From Liolophura sinensis (taxonomy: Eukaryota; Mollusca; Polyplacophora; Chitonida; Chitonidae), in contig NC_088301.1 of assembly GCF_032854445.1 (NCBI RefSeq), forward strand, positions 47,983,116 to 48,047,115: 64,000 nucleotides of DNA, given 5' to 3'. A program made the position numbers and the translations under genes. The notes below the pieces were generated by a model, which worked only from the letters and a program-made list of their open reading frames with translations, did not search any database and had not been told where the DNA came from. Shown one piece after another: positions 25,601 to 37,976 of the stretch. Positions within the stretch are counted from its first letter, which is position 1. Every line of letters begins with the position of its first letter.

Positions 25601-26836
25601 AAAAGAGATTTACATTTTTGAGTTGGCAGAGCTAAATTCAGACTGAGTAACGTTCTGACTCATTACTAAACATCCTAGGCCTATATTTTCTGAAAAATGT
25701 CAATTTAGAGAATTATAAGGGAAAATTTCTCACTGATCTAAACCCTCTGCCCAACATGCACGTGAGGCGGCAGAGATTCCCGCACTTCAATGCTTGTAGG
25801 CACATAGAGACTATATGGCTGATCAACATCATGTTATTATCCTGTCTTCCTTTATTTTGACCGTGTATTATGAAGTATCTAGCTCCCAACTACCTCCATG
25901 AGAGAAATGAAGTTGGGAGATCAAGCAAGTTGCACGGTCACCATTCACCATAATAATTAAAACATTTTGAAGATTGCTAATGTCATCAGGTGGCGTGATA
26001 CAAGAGGAACTAAACCAGCCAAAAAAGACAAAGTATCTTCGTTAATATCTTAAGCCATGTTTAACTGAGCTAGTGGATAGGACCTCGGGTAAAACTGGAC
26101 ATTTAATAACGTCAATTAACTTGTGAGTAGACGTCTGGAAGTCTTAATTACATGTAGTTGACGTTTTTGTTTTGTTTGTTTTGGGGGTTTTCTTTTTTTT
26201 TTTTTTTGCTGTCAGCAATTTATCCCTTTAAACGGACTCATTACTGCATGTCGCTAGCATGAAGACTTGTTGATCATAGTAATTTGTGTAGGTACTGAAA
26301 TAAATGTTGGCTGAATCCAGCCCTTGCAGGACTGGCTCTAGCTTTAAGTTACATGTAATAGGTTTGACCAATACCTGAATTGTGGTGAGACTTTTTCAGG
26401 TTTCCTTTTTACCGATGAACCTGACCACAGAGAATGTGGATGTGTGAAATATTAAATGAAGGAAATTTATTTTAAAAAATATTGCTATAAATCAGACGTA
26501 TCATATTACAGGAAAAAAAAAGTTTGCATGTAAAGGTGTTTAATGTTGGAGTAGCCCAAAGAAAAAAAACATTCAGATGAATGTATGATGCACTCCAAAT
26601 TACTTCAAAAAATCTGTTGCCTGTTTATTCTATTTGCCTGATTCTTTTACAGTGTTGCTGCTGCACAGTCATCAAAACCTATGAAGAAGAAAGGAATATC
26701 TTTGGTGGCAAAGCTTGTAATTTTGGTCATAATAGCTGTCTTTATCTACCTGGTTGTAGTGAACATGGAAGGCACTCGCCCAAAACCACAAACCCTAACA
26801 CAAGACCCAGGGGTTGAAAAAGGAACAGAGACATAG
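22617..26836 (+). CDS. Emerin-like LEM-domain inner nuclear membrane protein
   Basis: Small LEM-domain protein, expected in the inner nuclear membrane, where LEM domains bind barrier-to-autointegration factor and help tether chromatin to the lamina. Five exons: 22617-22725, 23217-23303, 24823-24907, 25210-25305, 26653-26836, giving 186 residues. LEM domain at about residues 15-55: LMSNSELAVELRSRGVDVGP, then TTRRVYERKLAELL. Residues 60-90 are acidic (SSSEDEDEEMEDE), residues 94-125 are Ser/Arg/Tyr-rich, and one transmembrane helix at about 143-162 (LVAKLVILVIIAVFIYLVVV) follows a KKK stop-transfer-like cluster, with a short tail of about 24 residues. This is the architecture of emerin, which is longer in vertebrates (254). 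Intron 1 starts with GC (ATAATAG|GCAAGT), the usual form of a GC-AG intron, and is needed to keep the LEM frame. The poly(A) signal candidate is at 27379-27384. LAP2 or LEMD1 would be other names for this type. Confidence 0.88.
23517..24600. repeat. Diverged about 180-bp tandem repeats in LEM gene intron 2
   Basis: Five to six copies share the blocks CTCCAATTGTTTTCCACA, TTTTTGGTGGATACATACAT, CAGATGACGATGTGTC, GACTCACATTTGTTCATTTC, GTTGTCATGGTAACCACATA and GCCATTTTCC. The GATGACGATGTG-like marker recurs at about 23697, 23927, 24096, 24278 and 24462. An AT microsatellite (23765-23830) sits in the first unit. Confidence 0.75.
23765..23830. repeat. AT microsatellite
   Basis: Imperfect TATATA tract with a few AA interruptions. 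Confidence 0.9.
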
Positions 26837-27378
26837 TTAAAAAATGTTTGAAAAATCTGGGGAAAAGTGCTCGCACACTTGGTTGTTGTCACATTTACTT
26901 GATTTAGCATTTAAACAGCTAACCATTGTTTCCTACTAAATGTTTAGCACATAACCCCAAAACAATGCTTTCAGCTTTAGCAGTCCCAGTGCTGTGCAGT
27001 CCTGCTGTGAGCAGGATGACATTTTGTCAAAGTTATTATAGGTCTGTCATATTTTATATTGTCTGGGACCATAAATTATTTATCTGTAATTACGTCTCAC
27101 TTTTCTTCGTATCATGGTTTTCATGAAATTTCAGTTTGTAAAAATGTTTTGAGTTATTTCATCTTTTTTTTTGTTCATTAATTTTTATGTGTGTGGCTTA
27201 CTGCCTCCAATTTAAACTAAGGTGTTAACAGTATAAGACAGCACCTGAGTAAAACATACTTAAATTGAAAGCAGAATGTTCAAACTTTCTAAAAAGTATC
27301 ACACTTCCTTTTTCCGAAGAGATTTCTCTCAAGCAGAACGCATGACAAAATGACAATACTGAGCAAATGGCTGGTATG

Positions 27379-27384
27379 AATAAA
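27379..27384 (+). promoter_or_regulatory. Candidate poly(A) signal of LEM gene
   Basis: AATAAA about 540 bases after the stop codon, the first perfect hexamer I see in that stretch. Confidence 0.4.
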
Positions 27385-27743
27385 AGCAGCCGTCCTGATA
27401 ATTTTATCCAATCAAACGGGAGGTTGGTATCACAAAGCGCGACTTAAGCTGTGACGTAGCCTTTACCCATTCGCTATATGAAGTGATGGATGGTAATACT
27501 CAACTACTACAGAGCTGCCTACCCATACGATTTCAGCGTATTTTATACGCAGATAGTGTTTAAAATATGCTAATACTACGAATATTTAGAAATTCAGTAG
27601 GCCTACATGTACTGGATATCGTATGAGGGAGAAAAGTAACCCCCTAACCCACTCTATGGGATCGGTAGTCTCCCCTGGTGTCTAATGGTACGCCAGCGTC
27701 ACTATCCGCTTCCGTTGCGGATGCGTAACACATCATCGTGGAA

Positions 27744-27911
27744 ATGGCGACCAAAAGGAGAACGTTAACTGAACCTCCAGCTCACACCTCTAAAAATAAC
27801 GAAACTGGTCAGAAAAACTTGGAATCCTATTCAGCTTATCCGGGCGGAATCCTATTCAACTTATCCGGGCACTCCGCGATAAGTCATCTGGCTAACAAAC
27901 AAATTTCAAAG
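27744..27911 (+). CDS. Possible orphan first exon (hypothetical)
   Basis: An ATG in good context (GAAATGGCGACC) opens a basic N-terminus (MATKRRTLTEPPAHTSKNN) and stays open to a plausible donor CAAAG|GTAATC. Inside it a 25-bp stretch (GGAATCCTATTCAGCTTATC plus CGGGC) is tandemly duplicated with one base difference; removing one copy would shift the frame into an early stop. No downstream exon or family is recognised. It may be a 5' exon of an unmodelled gene or a chance frame. Confidence 0.25.
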
Positions 27912-29929
27912 GTAATCTCGCCTATAACAACATACCTGCCTCAACAGAATTTAGGCCAGAGCGGTCTGATAAAAGCAGAGACTCTGATGACGGAATGAAC
28001 TTGTCACTTACAGCAGCAGGCACACTAAACCTGGTGGTAAAACAAGCCTTCCCAGATTTTACAATGGCAAACAAATATCATTGTGGTAGAAGTACCGTTG
28101 GGTTTATTCATGAAATGCGCCCAAATAATGACAAAACACCTCCCCCCCCAAAAAAAAATATCCCTGGATATGCCCCTGCCTCGTCATCTCCAGTCTTATT
28201 ATATGGATTGCAAAGCGTGATTAATCTCGATTAAGTTGTCTGGGGATCCAGGTTCAAGCAAAAAAAAGCCGTGAGAACAAATACATTTACCGGTGAGTGG
28301 GAAGGTCACCAGGAACCTGTGTAAATTCTTGGTTTTCCTCTAACCGACCCTGGCACAGCCATCGCAAATGAAATAATCTTGAGGACGTTGACAACAAATC
28401 ATTTAAGAAAAAATTCAGCATGATAGGCTTGATCTGACCAAAAAGCCATTGGGCTCATTCTGGTGTATGCTTCGCCGAGTGTGAAAGGGGTGTTTATATA
28501 GGCCTATTGGAAAATAAACTACACTCAAACTGTGAATTTTACACCTAAAATCAGATTTCGTTAAACATTTGATTCATTAGGGGTAGGCAGCTCTGCTACT
28601 ACATAAGACATCATTTTGAGATCGTTTGCATTGATTTAGTGACATGTAACTGAAGGGCCATTTCACAAAGTTGTGTGGTACAGGTTTGCGACGGTGAAGA
28701 AATTGTCAGATAGTTGCATATTGTCTCGACCCAAACCACATTCATCTTCCAATAGGCCCCATTTATTGGTGGTGTTCATAATATACAGATACATATATTA
28801 TTGTTTTGTTCATACGTGTTCTCTTGCTTGGTATAGCGCAAAGGTTAACAGCTCTTCATGGTGCTATTAATATGGACGGTCTGAATTATTGGTTTCTTTC
28901 AGATGAAGCTCATGTGAATTTCATTTCAGGTTCTGTCTTGCCAAATTATTGTGACAATTTTCTTTTTGTCTGCAGTGCCATATTTACCTTATTTCCATGA
29001 ACTGTAATATATCATATATAGGAAGAATTACTGTCATTTGGAATATGTTTGGAAAATACTAAAAATTAAAAAGTGCTTGAAAACTACCGGTATGTCATGA
29101 CAGTTCAGCCCCCAGCTGTAGATACGAAATTTCCATTATTGTTTTTCTTCTGGTCCCGAAGATGATGTAAGATGGTGTATTTTGAGGATTAAATCAGACA
29201 ATTGATACTACATTGTATTTTGTTACAGTTTGTTTCAACATGGGAGTAGTTAACTTGCTTTGTGACATTTTGAATCAGTAGGTATTCATTGACGGAAAAT
29301 TATCACGGCTCACCTGCATGATCATACTGAAATAGGAGCCCGTGGTCTGTCTCGGATAACTGTTTGTAGTTTCTGTAAAGTAATTGATAGCCAGAGAAAA
29401 AAAATGTCGTTCTCCTCAGTGGATCTTTGTTTTTTCCTCCCCAGAGAAGATAAAATATATGTTTTTAGATTTGGATTGTTAGATGGTGTTAAAAAAAAAC
29501 TGAAGTCCTCCAGGAAAGTGGTAGTTTGCGTTTACATAGTCTTCTGGTAGAATCGTGAACTCAAAGCCCAGGGATCCCTGGTTTAAATCCCAAGCTGGTA
29601 AACACGTCACAGCTGTCCGTTCAGTGATTTACCGGTTTCATGCACTCGCAAATCTCGCCCTCAGCGTATGATTAAAAAAATTGAGAATGGCGTTAAACAT
29701 TAATCAGAGAAATAAAACATCATGCACTGAGCTTAGAATAATGCCGGAAGTTTCCTACGCATTCCTATATTTTTAGGAAAGAATTTCTATGCTTTTCTCA
29801 CAATTTTGTTAACCTATATTTCTCCTGTACATCTTTGGAGAAAATATGCATCAAAGTATACCCATCACAATAACCGCTAGGCGAATTCCCAAAACGCTTA
29901 ACAAAAACCACGAAAGAACTAAGACTGGC

Positions 29930-30010
29930 TACGAAGTACGAACAGTCAGCCAGCAAGGTGGGTTGTACCCCGTTTCCTCCCACCATAGTGCTGGCCGCCG
30001 TCATTTCTAG
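29930..30010 (+). repeat. SINE-A fragment
   Basis: CAGTCAGCCAGCAAGGTGGG followed by CGTTTCCTCCCACCATAGTG and CTGGCCGCCGTC matches the SINE-A body in plus orientation. Confidence 0.65.
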
Positions 30011-30169
30011 GCGAATGAGTGAAATCAGTATTCAAATTGTGTACATGCTAGTACGTAAGACGTTGATAATAAAATATGTATCTCGGTTTCGCTTGATTGC
30101 AGCTGTTCATATATAAAATGTGACGATCTAATTTAACATGAATTAGCACAAATAGACACAAATCATGAA

Positions 30170-31130
30170 GAGGAGTGCCAGAAATTCTGGACTCGCCGTC
30201 AATATCTACTTACAATAGGATTGTACTCATTTTCAAACATTAGGAACCTTGAGTGAAGGCATTTAACAGAATAATCTTGACACACAAGTTTTGGCAGTAA
30301 TAAATGGTGACGTAGATTAACATCGTCACATACCACAGGATCTAATAAATGCTACATTGCGAGATATGTACACGCCATATTCAGGGCCTTTATTATATCG
30401 TTGTCCAAGTAAAGATAATTTACAGTGTCAAAATTTAAACCATCATCTTGTAGAGAGAGGAAACCGATTTGGTCTTTGTACAAGTAAGGGTACGATGTAC
30501 CGTCTGGAGAGGATCATCTAACAGATCATCAGTCTACAAATAGTCTAGTGAATGAGAAAGATCGGGCTTGGTGAGGATGAGTTTTTAATAGTTTTTGCAT
30601 ATAGTTGTATACTTACAAGAACAGGTATAGTTCAGCCAAAAAGGGGCCACAGTTTGTACCCATCGGAATACCTGTGCACTGTTGTCTTGGTTTCCCCGAA
30701 TTTCACGTAGATGTTGTTAGCGAGAAATTCGACGAACAACGAAGCATGACATGAATGTGACACCGATACAATTAGTGATGGATTTCTGCAAATTAAATCT
30801 GAGGAATAGTGGCATAGAGAGTGGAGAAATCCCAAATAGACATATCCTGATACGGGCAGTTGAGCCTATATAGTTCATCAGTGAGACGTTTGGAGTTTAT
30901 AAGAATCCACATGCAGTTGACGCTTGAATTTTTTAAAGAACGTACAACAGTACCTTTTCCAAAATGGCTTCTTAATTGTAGTGTCTTCGTTCAGAGAGTA
31001 GATAGTTTGGTGGTAAAGCTTGTTGAACCCACAACAATGCGAGCTTTGAAGATGGGGATTTATGAATTTTTGGATTCTAGTAAAGTTGTGGTGTATCTGT
31101 GTGACGGGAAGTTACGGATATGCTCCTCTG
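30170..31130 (-). pseudogene. Degenerate retroelement reverse transcriptase
   Basis: Read on the minus strand, pieces in different frames show RT motifs in the right order: KRLTDELYRLN and WDFSTLYATIP (near 30850-30920), GIPMGTNCGPFLAELYLFL (near 30610-30665), and ARSFSFTRLFVD (near 30540-30570), at the position of the catalytic region in intact relatives. Frameshifts and stops separate them. The STLYTTIP and GIPMGTNC patterns belong to a family of animal RTs common in invertebrate genomes, possibly Penelope-like; I do not assign the family firmly. The copy lies 3' of RENBP in the same orientation. Confidence 0.65.
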
Positions 31131-31230
31131 TTTGACGAAGGACTGAGAAACAATGAGAGCCGAGTTTTAGAACAGTAGTGTGGGTACAAGTGTTAGTTCA
31201 GATTTATGATTGCTTATATACATTCAATGA

Positions 31231-31381
31231 AATCTTAGGTTAAATGCGTTTCCTGGACAATGACGGATGAATTTGTACTTTCGTCGATGAAACGGATTAA
31301 TCCGTTACTAAATATATATACGTTAGATTGGCAATAGAGCAATTCGTCATCACTCAGGGAACGCATTTAACCGAAGATTCC
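31231..31381. repeat. Inverted repeat / hairpin element
   Basis: Left arm 31231-31267 (AATCTTAGGTTAAATGCGTT, then TCCTGGACAATGACGG) and right arm 31345-31381 (CGTCATCACTCAGGGAACGC, then ATTTAACCGAAGATT) are reverse complements with a few mismatches. The 77-bp centre contains a perfect palindrome ACGGATTAATCCGT. It may be a short MITE. Confidence 0.65.
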
Positions 31382-31446
31382 TTTGAAGGTATAGCCACGG
31401 AACTATTCAACAAATGAAAAATAAAAAGCGTTTCAGTTTGTTCTAT

Positions 31447-31452
31447 TTTATT
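31447..31452 (-). promoter_or_regulatory. Candidate poly(A) signal of RENBP
   Basis: Plus TTTATT, minus AATAAA, 90 bases past the RENBP stop codon. Confidence 0.5.
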
Positions 31453-31541
31453 TTTCATTCCGAACTACAATCGAATAATTTAAATACTGAAGACATGATG
31501 CCCTGGAGACGATATACGAGAAAGGGGCTAGCATGTATCGT

Positions 31542-34500
31542 TTACTCATTACCAAGCAGCTCCGTGGCCATTTTTTCGCACATCATGAGGTATCTTGCCA
31601 CGTGGAAACATCCTGCCAAAATATATAGACAAGGAACCTGACTGAAATTTGAGTAGCTATATAAATAGGTTATGACTGGGATGAAGCATATTTGTGAACG
31701 TGTCGCCCATACATACAGCTATATCATATAGAACGCAAAGAAAGTAAAAGACTTCCAGAGGAAAAACACGCCATATGTTCACGAATATGTCATTTTTCTA
31801 TACGTTATATGAGCTTTGCTAAAAATTTGCAAAAGACATATGCATTAGGAATAGTTGAAGATATTTAATTGTGTTAATATTGCACACAGAGGTGTTCAGC
31901 TTGTTCTGCTACTGCCAGGAAAGCCGATCCTCTGCCATAGTCTTCGTAATCTAAATAATCTTGCTGGATATCTTGCATCTGATGAAATGATTTATTTATT
32001 TGAACAGAATTTTACGACGATGCTCGAGAATATTTCACTCGACGGCGAGTGAGGTCACTGTGCTGATTAAATGAAGACGGTTGTTTGCTTGTAGCAAATT
32101 TATAATACATGTACAACAGAGCACCACTTTCCAGCAACGTATAGTTTCAGAATCGTTCACGGAGATCACAGGTGCATCAACTAAAAAACTAGCTTTTATT
32201 TGTCAGAAACATCCTCACCTTTGTAATCCCCTCCTTTGAAATCCATATTAATTTCTCCCCTCCGATCCAGATATCCGAACCATTCTCCGTGTACATCGTC
32301 GACGAACTGAAATTAAAGTCTAAGTATTTTTCAGACGTCGGGTTGTAAAATTAAAACAAGTAACTTATACGAGTAATCCTTGGCCGTTAGTCGAACACTT
32401 GTTTCCTTCATTTCACCGGTGACCCATGTTATATACATACGGATTCATTAGAAATCACACAAATGGCTGACTTTAGGTTTTAAGCCTGTGATAGATATAC
32501 AGTAAACAGCCTTTGCACATCGACAGTCAACAGACTTCCTCCCTGATATACAAACCAACAGCCTATAGTAGTAACATATTTCGTTGTCTCTATAGCGAAT
32601 GATCATTCACTGTGTTGAAGGCGTGGGCCCGAAGTATTACTGCCCTTCTAGGTATACAGCCTGAAGTCAAAATTCAGTCCGCTTTTACCCCTATGCAATC
32701 TCTGATACTTGAAACATCGGAGGGTGTCGCCGGTTCCTATTTGGCTTAATTCTCAATAGGTGATTCCTTTCCGCTGTTGCAGATCGTAACAGGACAGTCT
32801 GTATACTGATTGGAGTAGGCCTACATGTAGTTCCCATTTCACGTTCGGACGAAATTCGGTTTGTTCTCACACACCCACCATTCCTGTATTTCAGTCTTAT
32901 TTTATATAACAAGGGTAACAACGAGAGAACGTAGACTAACATGATCTGTGAATCAAAGTTACTCTCTTTCACCCAATCAGAAGAGCGTCGCCATGTTAAG
33001 GTAGCTATAGAATATATATAAAGTATTACTGCCATAATTAGTGGGGGTGACTTTTTTAATCAGCAAAGCAGAGTCATGTTGAAGGTATAAAGCCCTTTGT
33101 AGCAGTTAATGATCCTCGTTCAGCCAATCAGAAAAGCAGTCTTCTACATATATCATGGTAACTGAACTGGACCCGTTCAGCCTGTCGTAAAAGTACAGTC
33201 ACGTTGAAAGCAGCATGCATGGTTAGTGGAGAGGCCTCCTTTACTCAAACACAAATTGACCACACTCCTTTAGCCCATAACCAGAAATGCGGCATACTAT
33301 AGCTTGGTTAGTGAATATGACTCGTTCCTCCAATAAACAAAAGCACCACCAAGTTGAAGTAGTCGAAAAGGGTTCTGTCAGCCAGTCAGAAAAGCGCAAC
33401 CTAGTTGAAGGTATACAGCCCATACTATCACGTTCAGGTAATGGGGACTCGATTAGAAAAAAAACATACCATCCTGCCGCAGGTAAAGCAGTCTAAATGC
33501 TTACATCACTGACAGAAATGACTGCATCGATGACTGCATCGGTATATACAGTGATGGCCCCTTCCATGGCTAAGGTTGACGCGGGTTACAGCAGGTCAGA
33601 GAGTGAATGGACTTTGAATAAATGCGGGGCATAAGCTAGGTCAACGCCAAGAAACAAAGGTGTTTTATCTGGACTGCTCACTGTCGAATCATGGGCAAAA
33701 CTAGAGTTCGTTATAGCATCGAGTCCCGATACATTGCACCATTCAAGCGAATTTCGTCAGAGAAAATGTTGATTTTCATGATACAAAAGTAAGGAAATAG
33801 CGAATATCTAACGGAAGAGAATGAACCCGCCTATATATAAGTACCATTATGCTATATTACTTACATGCTTGTAAGCGTAATCGAAGACTTTGGAGAATTT
33901 TTGAAAGTATTCAGAATTTTTCGTCTCTTTGTAGGCCATCAAAAATGCTATGAGAGCTTCGTTGTGCGGCCACCAAAGCTTCATGTTCCATTCTAGTTGC
34001 GCTGGCGACAGGCCATCTGCATCGAGAAAGTAAAATATCCCACCGTACTTCTTGTCCCAACCGTTCTCGAAGGACGTGTCAATGAACTTCTCAATGGCTA
34101 TGCTCTTCAGAGTGTTGTCTTCTAGCCTATTTGCCAGTGTCGTCAAGACCCAACCGGCTTCAATAGCATGACCTGTGAATGAGACGCCCAACCTCTGTGG
34201 CAACGTTAGCGACAATATATGTCTTATCCTTTTTGCATATATGCAAATATCCACATCATTAGGGGGAAGGGGGGGGGGGGGGCTATGTTAAATAGTAGGG
34301 CCGCAATTTATTTAAGACATGAGCATCAAATGAGAAGTAAGAATCTCTTAATCCATACCTTTTCATATCATATTCATTTAACTTTTGTCAAATAATTGAG
34401 GTGAAATTACTGCCATGCTGAACTTCACCAAAAACTCTATATCAAAGCAGCAATACAGCCGTGTATTCACCTACTCAGAACATTTCACTAATATCCCAAC

Positions 34501-37500
34501 ACATCCCAAGACACATGCACTTGGGTCGGATGTACAAAACAATGCACATTAAAACTCGTGAACGTATACCTTTAACTGCACATTTCACTTTGAGCTTGGT
34601 TATATTTCCTCTGTTTTTCCATCTTTACTGATAAACAATTACGAGATATACTTTATGTCTCGTGTCTAATGCTCCCTAGTACATCACCTGGGTTCATTAG
34701 TCGACCTGCACATCCAGGTAGTTCTTTACCGTCAAAAGACACGTTTTCAAGAACAACCTTTCCGTCTCTCTAAATATAAGCAATTATACAAAATTGATTC
34801 TTATATGATTCATCTATGAACGGCAATATATGTGATTGCGATGGCAATTATCATAATGGCATACCGAACTTTTTACATTGCAACACTCTGCACCTATATA
34901 TTATAGGCCTATAACTAGGGAAATCCATGACAATTAATGATATTCCACAAAAGACGAAAATAACATGTAGACTGGATGAGACTTTGATTTCGCACATCAA
35001 CTTAGTATCATCTGCATGTTGGAGATTTATCTCAAGCAATGTTAACGTGCATGTGTAAGTTATAACTGGCATGTGATGTGATGGTTTTAGTTTGATGTTG
35101 CATACAAGTAAGCATATATTTACCTGGACGTGTGAAAGTACTTGGGAGATACACCATTTCATGTCACTCCGATATTTGTCAAGTAACCCTGGTTCCATGG
35201 TGACTAGTTGGTCTATCAGACATAGAATCACCATAGGTATGGCCATCTTGTTCACGGACTCCATTCCTGCCAGTTTTGGACGGCCTAACTCTGTGTCATC
35301 CACTCGAACCCAGTACAGTATCTTATCCATCATTTTCAGGGCCTCGGTCTACAAAAGGAACACATTAACATCAATGAGAAAAAAATCAGTGTTGTATGGA
35401 TTTTATTTGATGACATGCGTATGGAGGGAGAACTTCACCAAAAAGGTATATGGGAAATAAGCTTGTCTATGTCATACCACAGCAAAAGACATACAGGTGT
35501 ACATCGAATATCGAGTACGCATGTGTAGTTTGTCAATGCTCTTGTACATGTTTGGTACATACATGCATAAACTGACCTTGTACTTCGGGTCCCCAGTGGC
35601 TCTGGCGAGCTCTGACAAAGCCATAAGGTAAAAGCACTCCGAGAAAATAGTTCGCTGGATTTTCAACGGTTTCCCATCTCTTGTTAGCGAAAAATAGCAC
35701 TTCCAGGTCTCCGGATTTTTGACATATTTCATAAGAAACTCACCTCCTGTTTAGAGTAAAACGGACAATATATACCGAAACAGCAATTGCGTATAATTAA
35801 AGAAAATCTTCCTTTTTAAGCCCACCATATTTAGATTGTTCAAGATATAAAGCTGGCATTCAACCTACAGGCCGGCATTTAGGAATAGGCAATTGAACAT
35901 CCAGTTGATCTAATACACGCGTATCTGCAACAATATATTATGCAAGAGTGCGAGTACATTGGACAAGAAGCATGGACAAGCAAATAGTTTCTGTGTGAAC
36001 AATTAATAAACGTAAATATATGTATATATACATGTATATGCACATTATAGGGCTATACTTTCTGGGTATACATAACAATGATTCTATTTACCCAACCATC
36101 TAACTCACTTGTATTTATCCGGAGAGAAGAAGCTGAGCTCACCAGTGGATTTTACAGTGAACATGCGTAGCCTCTTTGATGAAATGAGACATCACAGATA
36201 AAGTCAAGAGTAAAGTCGTTGGTTCGAAGTCTGGATTTGTCTCAGCGAGTTGTCTGCAATAATATCTGAGCTATGTCCATAAATCCTATTTTCTGATGAC
36301 TATAGTACTATTACTAAAACTACTTCATGGCATGACTGACATCCACTAATCATTGCGCATTCCTGTTATATGTAATATATACCATTCCGAGCAGCGTCCA
36401 GTATTTCAGGTTTATGGAAACGTTTCACATCATTGTACAGTCTGGAATATGTCCACACCTACAACACATGCAGTGAAATCTTTACATTTATATTGCATTG
36501 TATTATAATGAGATACCGGTAATAATTTAATAATAGTACCATATTTTCAATGGTCTTACGAAAATCGGATTAGAATTGTTAAGATTGTCCATACTGTGAT
36601 TACAAGATGCAAGAATATATAGGGCCTTATAATATATTACCCGGTTTCTTCCCACCCTAATGCTGGCCTCGTATAAGTGAAATATTCTTGAGTATAAATA
36701 TTTATATTTGCACAAAAAGCGGGTTCCAACCCGGCCTTGGAAAGTGAATTTGCAGATTTTGTGATAACAAATCGACGACGCTCTTTTTGCTATATAGCGT
36801 TCAATGGAAATGACTTCTCTTCCTCCAGTATTGCATGTGGGCATATCTGTACGTCACAAGAGGGCAAGTTCGTCAGTACGCGGTAAATGGTTTTCTTCAC
36901 GGTTTCCGCTACCTATAAAACTGACGGCCATCGTATGCTGAAGGAGTATGTAGCCCTATGACGTTAAACAGCAATCAAACAGATAATTAAATAGTCATAA
37001 TATTTATTGTGTTACCTCGAATAATAGATGGAGCATGCAGACATTTTGAAGATGGATGAAACATTCAGACGAAGTCAATAAACTTAGAAAAGCATGCACC
37101 CACAAGCACATTCTTACTGCTTGTGGGACCTTGACGACGCTCGTGTGGCTTTTTGTGCATTCGTTGAAAGACCACTTGTCTTCCATCAGTATGGGTTTCC
37201 ATGTGAGGAAGTTTGCCAGTAACTGGACAAAGGTCGGTGGTTTACGCCTTGCCACCCACCCTCAAAAATTCTTGAGTTTGACGTTAAAGAGCAATATAAT
37301 AGAAATAAATAAAAAAATCTACATTATCTACAGATTACAGTTTATGATTATACATATACCTGTCTGCCTTGGAGCCAGCAGTATTTGGTTTCGTCATACA
37401 CCTTCCCGTCTCTAGTGAGGCAGGTGAAGAACCCTCTGAAAAGTTATTTAATGTATTCGATAACTGTATAGTCACACATGCATGAATACTACTTTGTCAA

Positions 37501-37976
37501 CAAATACCAGCACATATTTGTCAGCTACATCTGTTTTACTGATTCTATATACATATAGACCCCACTGGTATGTGTCAAGTTCATACATGGTATCGATTAA
37601 TAGACAATTTCCCCGATAAAGGAAAGAGGCTGTTATTAAAGCCAAGAAGTTAGGTACATATATGTGCAATGACAATCGGTTTCAGGCATTACATAGTTTT
37701 CAGTCTTCATCAGAAACATATATATGTGCTCTTGCATATGTACATATATGTCACTGACCTCTAGTGTTGTTTCGGGTAGTAATCCAAAAGTTCCATACAC
37801 TGACAGTGACTTTCTTGAACTTTAGACACGTACATATTTTTATATTTGACTGTATATGCAAAAAGTTTACATATTTACCCATATTTATCGTCGTGGGAGT
37901 TCTTTAGCCAAAATTCCATGGTTCTGTCCAAGTCTGCTGCCATCTTGTCCCGAAACTCGACTAGTCTACTTTCCAT
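31542..37976 (-). CDS. RENBP: N-acylglucosamine 2-epimerase (renin-binding protein)
   Basis: Cytosolic enzyme that interconverts N-acetylglucosamine and N-acetylmannosamine, linking amino sugar salvage with sialic acid metabolism. Nine exons in phase: 37879-37976, 37360-37435, 36383-36458, 35577-35746, 35124-35348, 34688-34769, 33865-34172, 32219-32306, 31542-31612, giving 397 residues (human about 417, with a longer tail). Motifs of the alpha/alpha barrel: [28 protein letters not shown] [73 protein letters not shown] and [13 protein letters not shown]. The His of PGHAIE and of CFHV correspond to the catalytic histidines known in this family. The start at 37976 ([12 protein letters not shown]) aligns best with vertebrate N-termini; an in-frame ATG at 38030 would add 18 residues. 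Intron 7 (between exons 7 and 8) has short diverged local repeats. Confidence 0.95.
31985..32050 (-). repeat. SINE-A tail fragment
   Basis: TTTATTTATTTGAACAGAAT, then TTTACGACGATGCTCGAGAA and TATTTCACTCGACGGCGAG, resembles the tail of SINE-A copies. It lies in the last RENBP intron. Confidence 0.45.
32960..33430. repeat. Diverged local repeats in RENBP intron
   Basis: The motif GTTCAGCCAATCAGAAAAGC followed by a variable part and GTTGAAGGTATAAAGCCC recurs with changes near 32968, 33065-33135, 33175-33215, 33315-33360 and 33375-33420. Spacing is irregular (roughly 50-110 bases). Confidence 0.5.
36640..36710 (+). repeat. SINE-A fragment
   Basis: CCGGTTTCTTCCCACCCTAA, TGCTGGCCTCGTATAAGTGA and AATATTCTTGAGTATAAA match the SINE-A body in plus orientation. 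It is in RENBP intron 2. Confidence 0.65.

Larger units (their letters stand above)
26837..31541. other. Intergenic region between LEM gene and RENBP
   Basis: It contains the LEM 3' UTR with AATAAA at 27379-27384, a possible orphan exon (27744-27911), a SINE-A fragment (29930-30010), a broken reverse transcriptase (30170-31130) and a hairpin repeat (31231-31381). Around 28860-28960 a short piece with FLSDEAHVNF resembles a decayed DDE transposase, but the evidence is thin. The rest shows nothing recognisable. Confidence 0.5.

Noticed and set aside
28806-29000. Piece with SDEAHVNFISGSVLPNYC as a transposase exon
   Set aside because: Similarity to DDE transposases is short and without flanking motifs or inverted repeats; noted only in the region entry.
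36125-36265. Possible extra RENBP exon on the minus strand ([22 protein letters not shown] text)
   Set aside because: Exons 3 and 4 of RENBP join directly in phase to give [11 protein letters not shown], as in the family, so this segment is not needed; it may be an unused alternative exon.
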